This document shows positions 1-7,373 of a stretch of DNA of 64,000 bases, piece after piece. Source of the DNA: Chryseobacterium sp. CH21 (GTDB taxonomy: Bacteria > Bacteroidota > Bacteroidia > Flavobacteriales > Weeksellaceae); assembly GCF_004119445.1 (NCBI RefSeq), contig NZ_QICI01000013.1:62001-126000 (forward strand), read 5' to 3'. The notes under the pieces were generated by a model. That model was not told the origin of the DNA. It ran no database searches and saw only the letters and a program-made list of their open reading frames with translations. A program made the translations under genes and the position numbers. Within the stretch, counting starts at the first letter, position 1. Each line of letters opens with the position of its first letter.

Positions 1-294
1 CATATAACCCAGCGTATCCAATATTCCCCGGTCGAAGAAAACAGGTTTTGTATTGGGCATGTGACTTATTTTAAGATAGGATTTTACAGATTCTGCAAAC
101 ATCAGTTCTGCAAAAAGTTCTTTATTAAGCCATGGAAGTCCATCATTACCAGAATCAATTTGTTCCTTAATGATTTTCCTTCCTTCTTCGGGTACGGTTT
201 CCAGCCCGTTTCTGTTTAATTCATCCAGCAAGGTCGTTTTTCCTGCTCCGGGACCACCCGTCATGATATATAATACTGAATTATCCTGTTTCAT
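1..294 (-). CDS. AAA/P-loop ATPase, N-terminal part (cut by window edge)
   Basis: The first 98 residues of a minus-strand protein lie in the window; the rest runs off the left edge. The start is ATG at 294. A Walker A motif GGPGAGKTT sits at about residues 13-21. A FFDRGILD segment near residue 88 resembles the Walker B/lid region of small nucleotide-kinase-like ATPases of the AAA_28 (NadR-like) type. The substrate cannot be told from this fragment. It lies about 25 bp downstream of the luciferase-like oxidoreductase on the same strand, so co-transcription is likely. Function beyond ATP binding is inference. Confidence 0.75.
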   Translation of the reverse strand, partial: MKQDNSVLYIMTGGPGAGKTTLLDELNRNGLETVPEEGRKIIKEQIDSGNDGLPWLNKELFAELMFAESVKSYLKISHMPNTKPVFFDRGILDTLGYM

Positions 295-319
295 GAGTTT
301 GATTTATATTCCGGAGGAC

Positions 320-1315
320 TTATTTATTATTTTTAATGATATTTTTATAGGTATTGATACGGTCTTCTTCCCGATGCATATTGCACAATATGAGAAGATC
401 ATCCGTATTGTATTTTTCTGAAACCTGCTGTAGTTTTTGATTGACAGACGCTGGTGTTTCCATGATAATCCTATCTAAAACCGTGAAAAACACTTCTTCA
501 TCATGAGTTCCCAAAATCCTTTGCTCTACTTCTTCAGAGGAAAGAACAGCATTGGGACTTACTAATTGACGGGATTGCAAAAACTGATATGCCATTCCAT
601 AAGCATTCCTTCTGGCCTGTTCAAGAGTGTCTGCAACCGATACCGCTAATGCAATCTGTAAAGAAGGCCGAGAAAAATATTGAGTCTCATCGAATTCTCT
701 GAGATAAACTTCTGTATTTTCCATCCCATTCTCATTGTTCATAAAGGCAGCAAACGAATAGCCAATCCCATGTTTTGCAGCTTCCATGGCAGAGGTCTTT
801 CCTGAACCCAGCCACATGATCTCCGGTATATGCTTTACTTGGGCAGGTTGTGCAATTAAACCGTCATATACTCCTTTTTCATCTCTGATGAATTGAATAA
901 TCTCTTCCAGTTTCGTTTCCATATTGGATAAAATGACGGGTTTATGATTATTCAATGCCATTACCGCATCTTTCAATCCTCCGGGAGCTTTTCCCAATCC
1001 GAGAATAAAACGTTCTGGATATAGAGTTGACAGCATTTTGGTCCATTCCGCGATCTTATAAGCAGAATAGTTACGCATCATAATGCCGGCTGTTCCTATC
1101 CTGATACGATTTGTTTTACTGAGTACGATGGCAGCTAATAATTCAGGGCTGGAACTGCCATAGGCTTCTACTCCATGATGTTCAGAATACATGATGCTGT
1201 GAAAGCCAGTTTCTTCAGCCAATAAAGCGAGATTGATACTGTTTTCCAATGCAGATGCTGCACTGCCTCCCATAGTTGTAGGTGACTGATCTAATATCCC
1301 TAATTTCAGCTTCAT
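320..1315 (-). CDS. LLM-class flavin-dependent oxidoreductase (luciferase-like)
   Basis: This 331-residue protein is a bacterial-luciferase-like monooxygenase. The N-terminus KLGILDQSP, the GFHSIMYSEHHG segment near residue 38 and RIRIGTAGIMM near residue 72 are typical of the MsnO8/YtoA-like LLM subgroup with a (beta/alpha)8 fold binding FMN. Length fits the family (about 330). Such enzymes use reduced flavin and O2 on unknown organic substrates. It lies 66 bp downstream of a HxlR-type regulator on the same strand, so the two may form a small redox or aldehyde-response unit. The true substrate is not deducible. Confidence 0.9.
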   Translation of the reverse strand: MKLKLGILDQSPTTMGGSAASALENSINLALLAEETGFHSIMYSEHHGVEAYGSSSPELLAAIVLSKTNRIRIGTAGIMMRNYSAYKIAEWTKMLSTLYPERFILGLGKAPGGLKDAVMALNNHKPVILSNMETKLEEIIQFIRDEKGVYDGLIAQPAQVKHIPEIMWLGSGKTSAMEAAKHGIGYSFAAFMNNENGMENTEVYLREFDETQYFSRPSLQIALAVSVADTLEQARRNAYGMAYQFLQSRQLVSPNAVLSSEEVEQRILGTHDEEVFFTVLDRIIMETPASVNQKLQQVSEKYNTDDLLILCNMHREEDRINTYKNIIKNNK

Positions 1316-1381
1316 ACTATTGAATCAATTTTATGGTGAAGGTATGAAAAAAGCTTTATTGAATGGTGAAATATACACTGA

Positions 1382-1738
1382 TCATTCTTTGGGAGGAAAC
1401 ACAATTCCCTCTTCTTTGATCAAATCATAACCAAATGTCATGATGGTTTCAATTACCGGAATCGCTTTTTTCCCTTTTTCTGTAAGGCTATACTCCACTT
1501 TTGGCGGAACTACGGGGAATACTTCCCTGTTAATCATTTCTTTAGCCTCTAATTCACGCAGCTGGCTGGTCAGCATTTTGTCTGTAATATGGGGAATATC
1601 TTTTTTAAGCTCACTGAAACGAAGTGGTTTCTCCTGTAATCTCCACAGGATCGGCATTTTCCAGGTTCCGCCGATATGGCTTAAAGCAAACTCAATAGGA
1701 GTATAATACAGTCTTTTATCATGGAAAAATTCAGGCAT
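1382..1738 (-). CDS. HxlR family winged-helix regulator lacking the usual cysteine
   Basis: This 118-residue protein has the HxlR signature: an IGGTWKMPILWRL helix near residues 22-34, FSELKKDIPHITDKMLTSQLREL (helix-turn-helix) at 41-63, and the wing PPKVEYSLTEKG at 78-89. Family members such as HypR and QorR sense electrophiles or disulphide stress through a cysteine just before the first helix. Here that position is Thr13, and the whole protein contains no cysteine. It therefore probably responds to a ligand rather than thiol oxidation (inference). It likely controls the downstream luciferase-like gene and itself. Confidence 0.9.
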   Translation of the reverse strand: MPEFFHDKRLYYTPIEFALSHIGGTWKMPILWRLQEKPLRFSELKKDIPHITDKMLTSQLRELEAKEMINREVFPVVPPKVEYSLTEKGKKAIPVIETIMTFGYDLIKEEGIVFPPKE

Positions 1739-1821
1739 AGGAATCGTTTTTACCGTTACCCTCTCAAAAAGGTAAGGTTATCAAAAGGAAATATACAACT
1801 TCTAAGCTTCAGTAAAAAATA

Positions 1822-1845
1822 AAACCTTCCGATAATGGAAGGTTT
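1822..1845 (-). terminator. Rho-independent terminator of the leader-peptide gene
   Basis: Arms AAACCTTCC and GGAAGGTTT are perfectly complementary with a 6-base loop. On the minus strand the stem is followed by a T-rich tract. It lies 16 bp past the stop codon of the 54-residue peptide gene, which supports that gene being real. Confidence 0.7.
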
Positions 1846-1860
1846 GTTTATAGAAAATGA

Positions 1861-2025
1861 TTATGCACATCTGATATCAGCACAACCGCCACCGCCGCCA
1901 TTTCCATTTTTGTAATAACATGCTGAAGTTGGGCATCCACATGCTATACATTCACTCTCTGCTGGCGGACGACCACCTGTGATTGTTTTTAAACTTTGTC
2001 TCGCGATTTTCTTTAGATTTTTCAT
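1861..2025 (-). CDS. Double-glycine leader, cysteine-rich bacteriocin-like peptide
   Basis: A 54-codon gene read directly from the sequence. The product begins MKNLKKIARQSLKTITGG, an amphipathic leader ending in Gly17-Gly18, the cut site of C39-peptidase ABC exporters. The 36-residue core follows with six cysteines (26, 29, 31, 36, 47, 53) and a Gly-rich stretch. Chryseobacterium genomes carry many such short genes annotated as bacteriocin-like. It has its own terminator and sits alone; no C39 transporter or modification enzyme is visible within the window. An antimicrobial role is not shown; a secreted, possibly disulphide-bonded peptide is the safer description. Confidence 0.8.
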   Translation of the reverse strand: MKNLKKIARQSLKTITGGRPPAESECIACGCPTSACYYKNGNGGGGGCADIRCA

Positions 2026-2093
2026 AATAAATAAGTTATTAGTTTGAAAGAGTAATTTAATAAAAAATCATTGAACAGCTTTGATTCCAATTG

Positions 2094-2345
2094 TTAAAGT
2101 TTTATTTTTCTTAGAATATAATACAAAAGGGTCAGCAACACAGCTCCTCCCATAATGATCAGCCACCAGTAAGGCAAAACCCAGAGTATAAAATATTGTA
2201 TGGAATTAACCAAATAGAAAAACATATTCTCCGAAGGATAAACCTGTGTGAAAGCAGAGTCTGTAAGCCCCAGAATATAGGCTATCAAAGACAATATCAT
2301 GATGTTTATGATGAACACTTTGAGTATATCTTTCTTCATAGCCAT
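2094..2345 (-). CDS. Small hydrophobic membrane protein, unknown
   Basis: An 83-residue protein with two predicted membrane spans (about residues 9-27 and 56-77) and a basic C-terminus (LRKIKL). I do not recognise a family. It lies 68 bp upstream of the leader-peptide gene on the same strand and 32 bp downstream of the putative metallopeptidase. Small two-span proteins next to bacteriocin-like peptides can be immunity or export partners, but nothing in the sequence proves that here. It has a sensible start and stop and does not overlap other genes. Confidence 0.55.
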   Translation of the reverse strand: MAMKKDILKVFIINIMILSLIAYILGLTDSAFTQVYPSENMFFYLVNSIQYFILWVLPYWWLIIMGGAVLLTLLYYILRKIKL

Positions 2346-2377
2346 ATTAAAAATAAAAAAGTTGAATCGCTATCTAA

Positions 2378-3673
2378 CTATTTGTTCGCCGTTTTAAACT
2401 TAATAAGAAGCTTCTCTTCTTTCAGCGAATAGCCTTCTTTGGATCTGAAACTTTTATTGGTGAGTACAAACTCATATTCTTTATTAGGTTTAAGATCTAC
2501 TCCCAGAACCAACGTTTTATCCGTATTTTCCATGCCTAACACTTTGGTAATGGGCATATATTCTTTTCCTTTATCAGAAAGATTGAAAGAATAATATTCC
2601 GGTATCATTTCTTTTGAGAAAGTGATGCGTATTTCTTTTGTATCAGGATTTACATCTGCAGAACCATTGGCAGGGTCCATTTTCACAACAGCTGGCGACT
2701 TCTTACGGTATTCCTTCATCAGGTCTCTTGTTTTTTCTTTAAAAAATTGAGATTGAGTAAGAAAATTTTCTACCGCTTTATCACTATTGTAATTCAGCTC
2801 AATAATATCTTTGATGGCCTTTTTCTTATCTTTGGCATTCTGGTAATACAACTTACTGATTTCATACCCTACATAATATCCTAAATCTGCACTTTCACCT
2901 TTATCTCTTCCATTGTAGAGCCAGTTGGTATAATTTCCGGTGAACATTTCTTTTTTAAACAGATTTTTCACTTTATCCGCATGAGCAGCACCGTAAGATA
3001 AATATTTCTTTTCCTGAGGCTTATTCATCACAAGCTCGGCAATCAGGTCACATGATCCTTCTTTTATAGATTGGTTTAAAACCCTTCTGCGGTCTCCGGT
3101 CTGCTGGGTATGGATATATTCATGAATATTCAGAGAAACGATATTATCCAGAGACTGCTTTGCAAAAACGCCTTTCAGCCATTCATCTTTGAATTCTGAA
3201 ACATCTGTAGACGCAAGTCCCGTAACAAGTTCAGCCCCTACCAACACCATATTTCCACTCACCGTTCCTCCGGAGTTAAGTCCACCAATGGTAAAATACA
3301 TTTCAGCATCTTTAAGTTCAGGATATAGCTCCTTTAGCTTGGCAACACTGGCTTCCAGTTCTTTGGTTTTGGTTTTTATCGTCAAAGTATTGGGTCTGAC
3401 AGAATTCCAGAATTTGGGATATTGCTCAATATTTTTTACATAAACACTGTCATTATAATTTCTGGCCTTCATAAAAGCTTTTAAACCTTTTGTAGCTTTA
3501 TCCGTATAAAGCCTTTTTATCAGATCGAGTTTTTGGGAGTGATTGTCTGTCTTTTGAATACTGTCATAAGCTACCCAAAAATTATCAATATCTGAAGTAA
3601 AAATTTTGGCCGATTGCTGTGAAAAAGCACTAGCAAATACAAGTGAGAAAATAATAGTAGTGAAACGTTTCAT
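2378..3673 (-). CDS. Secreted putative zinc peptidase with Ig-like C-terminal domain
   Basis: A 431-residue exported protein; the start at 3673 is chosen because MKRFTTIIFSLVFASAFSQ is a clean signal peptide, whereas the 10 extra upstream codons are not. HEYIH at 184-188 is a gluzincin HExxH motif, followed about 25 residues later by EGSCDLIAE, which can supply the third ligand, as in DUF2268-like predicted zinc proteases. The last ~100 residues, from about DPANGSADVNPDTKEIRITF, form a bacterial Ig-like (Big_5) domain. It likely acts in the periplasm or on the surface. Peptidase activity is inferred from the motif only. Confidence 0.8.
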   Translation of the reverse strand: MKRFTTIIFSLVFASAFSQQSAKIFTSDIDNFWVAYDSIQKTDNHSQKLDLIKRLYTDKATKGLKAFMKARNYNDSVYVKNIEQYPKFWNSVRPNTLTIKTKTKELEASVAKLKELYPELKDAEMYFTIGGLNSGGTVSGNMVLVGAELVTGLASTDVSEFKDEWLKGVFAKQSLDNIVSLNIHEYIHTQQTGDRRRVLNQSIKEGSCDLIAELVMNKPQEKKYLSYGAAHADKVKNLFKKEMFTGNYTNWLYNGRDKGESADLGYYVGYEISKLYYQNAKDKKKAIKDIIELNYNSDKAVENFLTQSQFFKEKTRDLMKEYRKKSPAVVKMDPANGSADVNPDTKEIRITFSKEMIPEYYSFNLSDKGKEYMPITKVLGMENTDKTLVLGVDLKPNKEYEFVLTNKSFRSKEGYSLKEEKLLIKFKTANK

Positions 3674-3909
3674 GATTATTCTTAAACAGTAACAATGATA
3701 CATACAATTATTGTATTTTGCAACTCACTTTTATAGTATAAACACGCCCATTGTAAAAGCTTAGAGATGGTAAAACCAGCAGAATAACTCCAACAAAAAG
3801 AAATCAGAATAAGTATTTTATCATTTATTTATATCTATTCCAAATAATTTTAATTCTTTCCATTTTATTATCGCAAATATTTAATACTTTAGCTTAATAA
3901 TTTGAACGA

Positions 3910-4791
3910 ATGGGAATAATCCTTAAACCAATTGATATTGTAGATGATATTTCACAAGAAGATTTCCGTGAAAAATATCTAAAGCCATGTAAGCCAGTGG
4001 TAATCAGAAATATGGCAAGAAAATGGCCCGCCTACCAAAAATGGACGATGGAGTATATGAAAGAAGTAGTAGGTGACGTTGAAGTTCCCCTTTACGACAG
4101 TTCCAAAGCAGATCCTGCCGCTCCTATCAATACTCCAACGACGAAAATGCCATTTCGTGATTATGTTGACCTTATTCAAAGGGAGCCTACTGATCTAAGA
4201 ATATTTTTCTTTGATCCTATAAAATTTGCTCCAAAACTTTTGGACGATTATGTTCCGCCAAAGAATCTGATGGGTGGATTTTTGGATAAGTATCCCAGTA
4301 TGTTTTTCGGAGGTAAAGGTTCAGTGACTTTCCTTCATTATGATATTGATATGCCGCATATTTTCCATACGCATTTCAATGGAAGAAAGCATGTCCTGTT
4401 ATTTGAATACAAATGGAAATCAAGACTTTATAAACTTCCATATGCTACCTATGCACTGGAAGACTATGATATTGCCAATCCTGATTTTGAAAAATTTCCG
4501 GCATTGGACGGTATTGAAGGTATTGAATGCTTTCTGGAGCACGGAGATACATTATTCATGCCTACGGGCTGGTGGCACTGGATGAAATACCTGGATGGTT
4601 CATTCTCTATTTCTCTGCGTGCATGGGACAAAAGCTGGGCCGTAAAAGCACATTCTCTTTGGAACCTTGCTGTTCAGCGTAATTTTGACAACTTCATGAA
4701 AGGACGATACAAAAAAAGGTATATGGACTGGAAAGAAAGAAAAGCGGTAGAAATAGCGAATAACGCATTGAAAAAAGGACTTCCTAAATAA
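3910..4791 (+). CDS. Cupin-like JmjC-domain protein (Cupin_8)
   Basis: This 293-residue protein has a JmjC/cupin_8 fold. His143-Tyr-Asp145 and His223 (in PTGWWHWM) match the HxD...H facial triad that binds Fe(II) in 2-oxoglutarate-dependent oxygenases such as FIH and bacterial ribosomal-protein hydroxylases. GDTLFMPTGW at about 212-221 is the characteristic strand before the distal histidine. Probable cytoplasmic protein hydroxylase; the target is unknown. It stands alone, with a strong terminator directly after it. Confidence 0.85.
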   Translation: MGIILKPIDIVDDISQEDFREKYLKPCKPVVIRNMARKWPAYQKWTMEYMKEVVGDVEVPLYDSSKADPAAPINTPTTKMPFRDYVDLIQREPTDLRIFFFDPIKFAPKLLDDYVPPKNLMGGFLDKYPSMFFGGKGSVTFLHYDIDMPHIFHTHFNGRKHVLLFEYKWKSRLYKLPYATYALEDYDIANPDFEKFPALDGIEGIECFLEHGDTLFMPTGWWHWMKYLDGSFSISLRAWDKSWAVKAHSLWNLAVQRNFDNFMKGRYKKRYMDWKERKAVEIANNALKKGLPK

Positions 4792-4818
4792 CAGGAAGCA
4801 ATTCTTATACAAGCAAAG

Positions 4819-4856
4819 AGAGTGGATGATCATGATAAATCATCCACTCTTTTTTA
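4819..4856 (+). terminator. Rho-independent terminator after the JmjC/cupin gene
   Basis: Stem arms AGAGTGGATGAT (4819-4830) and ATCATCCACTCT (4839-4850) are perfectly complementary, with an 8-base loop, followed by a T tract. Confidence 0.9.
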
Positions 4857-4931
4857 TCCGTGGACTTTATTTTTAAGTTATTTGTTAAAAATTAATTAAA
4901 TTTCATAGGATGTTTCCTAATACCCTTATAT

Positions 4932-5645
4932 ATGTTTGAAAAATTGATCGATAGCTTTGAGAAGCTGTGCCTGCAAATTATAATTGAAATATTATTGGTT
5001 CCTGTTACCATTTTCAAATTGTTTCAGGATCCCCGCCGCTGCTATGATCTTTCTGTACACGAGATGGAAAAAGAGGAGACAGAGCGTTTTCAGGACTACC
5101 TCTCTCCTATCAAACTTTCCGTTTATACCTCTGTGATTGTCTCTGTGCTATTAATGGATTATGGTGGTGAACACAATATTATTTCCAAGATCAAAGGAGT
5201 TAGCATGGTAGAAAAAGCTCTTTTTATATTCCTCATAAATAATATTACTGCAGTATTCTTCAGTGTTGCATTGTTAGTATATAAAAAAGAAAAGGTAAAT
5301 ACTGTTACATTTAGAACCTTGCTGTTTTCTTTCATTTATACGACGGTATATACTTCTACTCCATTTTTTATATTAATCAGTTCGGCAATGTTTTTAGGTC
5401 AAACCCTGAATGTAAAATCCTATCTGGATAGATTTGGCAAGATAACTGAATATGGAACAAGAGATTACCTGTTTTTTCTGGTCTTCCTTGTCTTTCTCAT
5501 TATTGGGATTATCGGAATCTTTAAGCTCTTTAAAGCCTTACATTATATTCTGAAGAATAATTTCAGCTATCATCCCTATGTGGTATGGTTCTTCACGCTA
5601 CTTTTCTTCGTTATTCAGCTTTATTATACCAGAGGATTTATTTAA
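4932..5645 (+). CDS. Integral membrane protein of unknown function
   Basis: A 237-residue protein with about five hydrophobic spans, preceded by a ~60-residue mostly cytoplasmic start rich in charged residues (HEMEKEETERFQDYLSPIK). The layout resembles Yip1/DUF3667-like membrane proteins of Bacteroidetes, but I cannot assign a family. It is followed after 63 bp by a TetR regulator gene with its own promoter, so co-regulation is doubtful. Confidence 0.75.
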   Translation: MFEKLIDSFEKLCLQIIIEILLVPVTIFKLFQDPRRCYDLSVHEMEKEETERFQDYLSPIKLSVYTSVIVSVLLMDYGGEHNIISKIKGVSMVEKALFIFLINNITAVFFSVALLVYKKEKVNTVTFRTLLFSFIYTTVYTSTPFFILISSAMFLGQTLNVKSYLDRFGKITEYGTRDYLFFLVFLVFLIIGIIGIFKLFKALHYILKNNFSYHPYVVWFFTLLFFVIQLYYTRGFI

Positions 5646-5681
5646 AATTAGTTCTATTTTCAAACATACCCGTCTGTTTAT

Positions 5682-5699
5682 TTTTTACATTTGTAAAAA
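5682..5699 (+). promoter_or_regulatory. Palindrome over the TetR gene promoter (putative TetR operator)
   Basis: TTTTTACA-TT-TGTAAAAA is a perfect inverted repeat, and the -7 box TACATTTG (5686-5693) lies inside it. It ends 9 bp before the TetR start codon. This is the usual arrangement of an autorepressing TetR operator; binding is inferred. Confidence 0.6.
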
Positions 5700-5708
5700 T
5701 TTTATACG

Positions 5709-6245
5709 ATGCCCAAACCTCGCGAAAGAATACTAAATACAGCAATGGATCTCTTCCATAAGCAAGGTTACAACAATACGGGCATTAATCAGATCATTGA
5801 AGATGCAGGGGTATCAAAAGCAAGTTTTTACCAGCATTTCAGGTCTAAAGATGAACTTTGTATTGAATTTCTCAATAAAAGATATGACTATTGGGTTTCT
5901 GAGCTTGAACAATTCACATCAGAAGCAAAAACAGTACAGGAAAAATTCCAACAAACTTTTGATTTCCTGATTGATATGAATAAAAGAGAAGACTTCAGAG
6001 GATGCAGTTTCTTCAATATTTTGTCGGAAATTCCTGCAGATCAGGAAAACATTCATCATGTAATCCGTACTCATAAAAATAAGCTGAGAGAAAGCTTTAA
6101 TGAAACCCTTCAAAATGATATGGTTTCAGCACATATTTACCTTCTTTTTGAAAGTGCCCTACTTACCAGCCAGCTTTACCGATCCAATGAACTCATAGAA
6201 AAATCTAAAGTTATTGTGCAGGATATACTGAACACCACCTATTAA
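5709..6245 (+). CDS. TetR/AcrR family transcriptional regulator
   Basis: A 178-residue regulator. The N-terminal helix-turn-helix reads RERILNTAMDLFHKQGYNNTGINQ then SKASFYQHFRSKDELC (residues about 4-50), standard for TetR. The C-terminal ligand-binding half is divergent. A palindrome directly upstream suggests autorepression. The next gene, a Crp-type regulator, starts 11 bp after its stop, so the two are probably co-transcribed. Likely targets include itself and the neighbouring membrane protein; the ligand is unknown. Confidence 0.92.
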   Translation: MPKPRERILNTAMDLFHKQGYNNTGINQIIEDAGVSKASFYQHFRSKDELCIEFLNKRYDYWVSELEQFTSEAKTVQEKFQQTFDFLIDMNKREDFRGCSFFNILSEIPADQENIHHVIRTHKNKLRESFNETLQNDMVSAHIYLLFESALLTSQLYRSNELIEKSKVIVQDILNTTY

Positions 6246-6255
6246 TTCTTCAGAT

Positions 6256-6789
6256 ATGCATATTCCAGATCTTCATTCTTTCTTAAAAACTGAACTTCAT
6301 CCACTAAAAGAAGTTACCTATCCTGCTAAAACCATCCTTCTTGAAGAAGAAAAAATTTCAGATAAGATGTTCCTTGTAAAAAACGGAGCCTTAAGAGTAT
6401 TTTTCTATCAGGACGGAAAAGAACTTACATTGGATTTTATAACAGAAAACCAGGCTGTTTCATCTTTTGACAGCTTCCTGAATGGTATTCCCAGCGATTT
6501 CGTTATTGAAACACTGGAATCTACTACAGTCTATGAACTTCATACTGATACTTTTCACACACTCATGGAAAATCAGGAATTTCAGCATACTTTTCATCCG
6601 CTTTTTTACAAACGTTTCAGCGAAATCAATAAAAGGCTCATTTCTTTCATTAAAGATTCTCCTCAACAGAGATATGAACAACTTCTCAAAAACAGACCAG
6701 AACTTCTTCTCCGCTTTCCACAACATTATATTGCCTCATATCTTGGAATAACAAGTGTTTCATTAAGTAGAATACGCAACCGCCGGTAA
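6256..6789 (+). CDS. Crp/Fnr family transcriptional regulator
   Basis: A 177-residue protein with a cyclic-nucleotide-binding beta-roll (about residues 20-110; ISDKMFLVKNGALRVFFYQDGKELTLDF) and a short C-terminal helix-turn-helix ending YIASYLGITSVSLSRIRNRR. This compact type is frequent in Flavobacteriia. The recognition helix (SVSLSR) lacks the R-E-x-x-x-R of classical CRP, so the DNA site should differ from TGTGA. It lies in an apparent operon with the TetR gene. Confidence 0.88.
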   Translation: MHIPDLHSFLKTELHPLKEVTYPAKTILLEEEKISDKMFLVKNGALRVFFYQDGKELTLDFITENQAVSSFDSFLNGIPSDFVIETLESTTVYELHTDTFHTLMENQEFQHTFHPLFYKRFSEINKRLISFIKDSPQQRYEQLLKNRPELLLRFPQHYIASYLGITSVSLSRIRNRR

Positions 6790-6830
6790 TTTCTTTACAA
6801 TTGTTATCGTTCAGTCATTACTCTGTAAGG

Positions 6831-6838
6831 TAATTTTG
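6831..6838 (+). promoter_or_regulatory. Promoter -7 box for the SnoaL-like gene
   Basis: TAATTTTG matches the Bacteroidetes -7 consensus TAnnTTTG and lies 19 bp before the ATG at 6857, favouring that start over the TTG codon at 6836. Confidence 0.5.
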
Positions 6839-6856
6839 CTTCAAAATAATAAAGTT

Positions 6857-7240
6857 ATGAAACATTTTATCCAACAGGTATTTAAAGAAGTATTAGAAAA
6901 TCCGGTATTTGACGAACTATTAATTGAGAACTATTTTTCAAAAGAATACATTCAGTTTGTAGATCATTCTCAGCTGAATTATGATGAATTTGTTTTGCAC
7001 ATCAAAAAGCTTAAAGAAAAAGTAGCGGAACAAAAGCTTGAAATCATCAGCCATGCTGAAAATGGTAATATCATATTTACCAATCACATTGCAAAATCTA
7101 TACTAAAAGATGGAAGTGAAGTTGTGCACAAAGTACTGGCAGAATTTACCATCCACAATCATCAGATTATACGATGTGATGAATTGACATTACTAGTGGA
7201 AGGAGATGAAACTGCAAAAAATTTAGGATCCGAAAGGTAA
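6857..7240 (+). CDS. SnoaL/NTF2-like protein
   Basis: A 127-residue protein from ATG 6857. Its pattern (ENYFSKEYIQFVDHSQLNYDEFVLHIKKLKEK near residues 20-51, then beta strands with IIFTNHIAKSIL and VHKVLAEFTIHNHQIIRCDEL) fits the nuclear-transport-factor-2/SnoaL-like fold, a cone-shaped barrel used by isomerases, cyclases and ligand-binding proteins. No catalytic role can be assigned. It lies downstream of the TetR-Crp pair and has its own promoter box, so it may be a target of one of them. Confidence 0.75.
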   Translation: MKHFIQQVFKEVLENPVFDELLIENYFSKEYIQFVDHSQLNYDEFVLHIKKLKEKVAEQKLEIISHAENGNIIFTNHIAKSILKDGSEVVHKVLAEFTIHNHQIIRCDELTLLVEGDETAKNLGSER

Positions 7241-7338
7241 GTAATCACTCTGTATTTCCTTTGAACAAACAGTTTCTATATTAACAATTCTTAAGAAAAC
7301 CTTAATTTTCTCTTCAACTTCATTTCCAAACAGACGTT

Positions 7339-7346
7339 TAATTTTG
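7339..7346 (+). promoter_or_regulatory. Promoter -7 box for the phytate TonB receptor operon
   Basis: TAATTTTG, a good match to TAnnTTTG, lies 28 bp before the signal-peptide GTG codon at 7374 discussed under the receptor. Confidence 0.5.
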
Positions 7347-7373
7347 TTACGTTTTTAATCTAATTAAAGAAAA

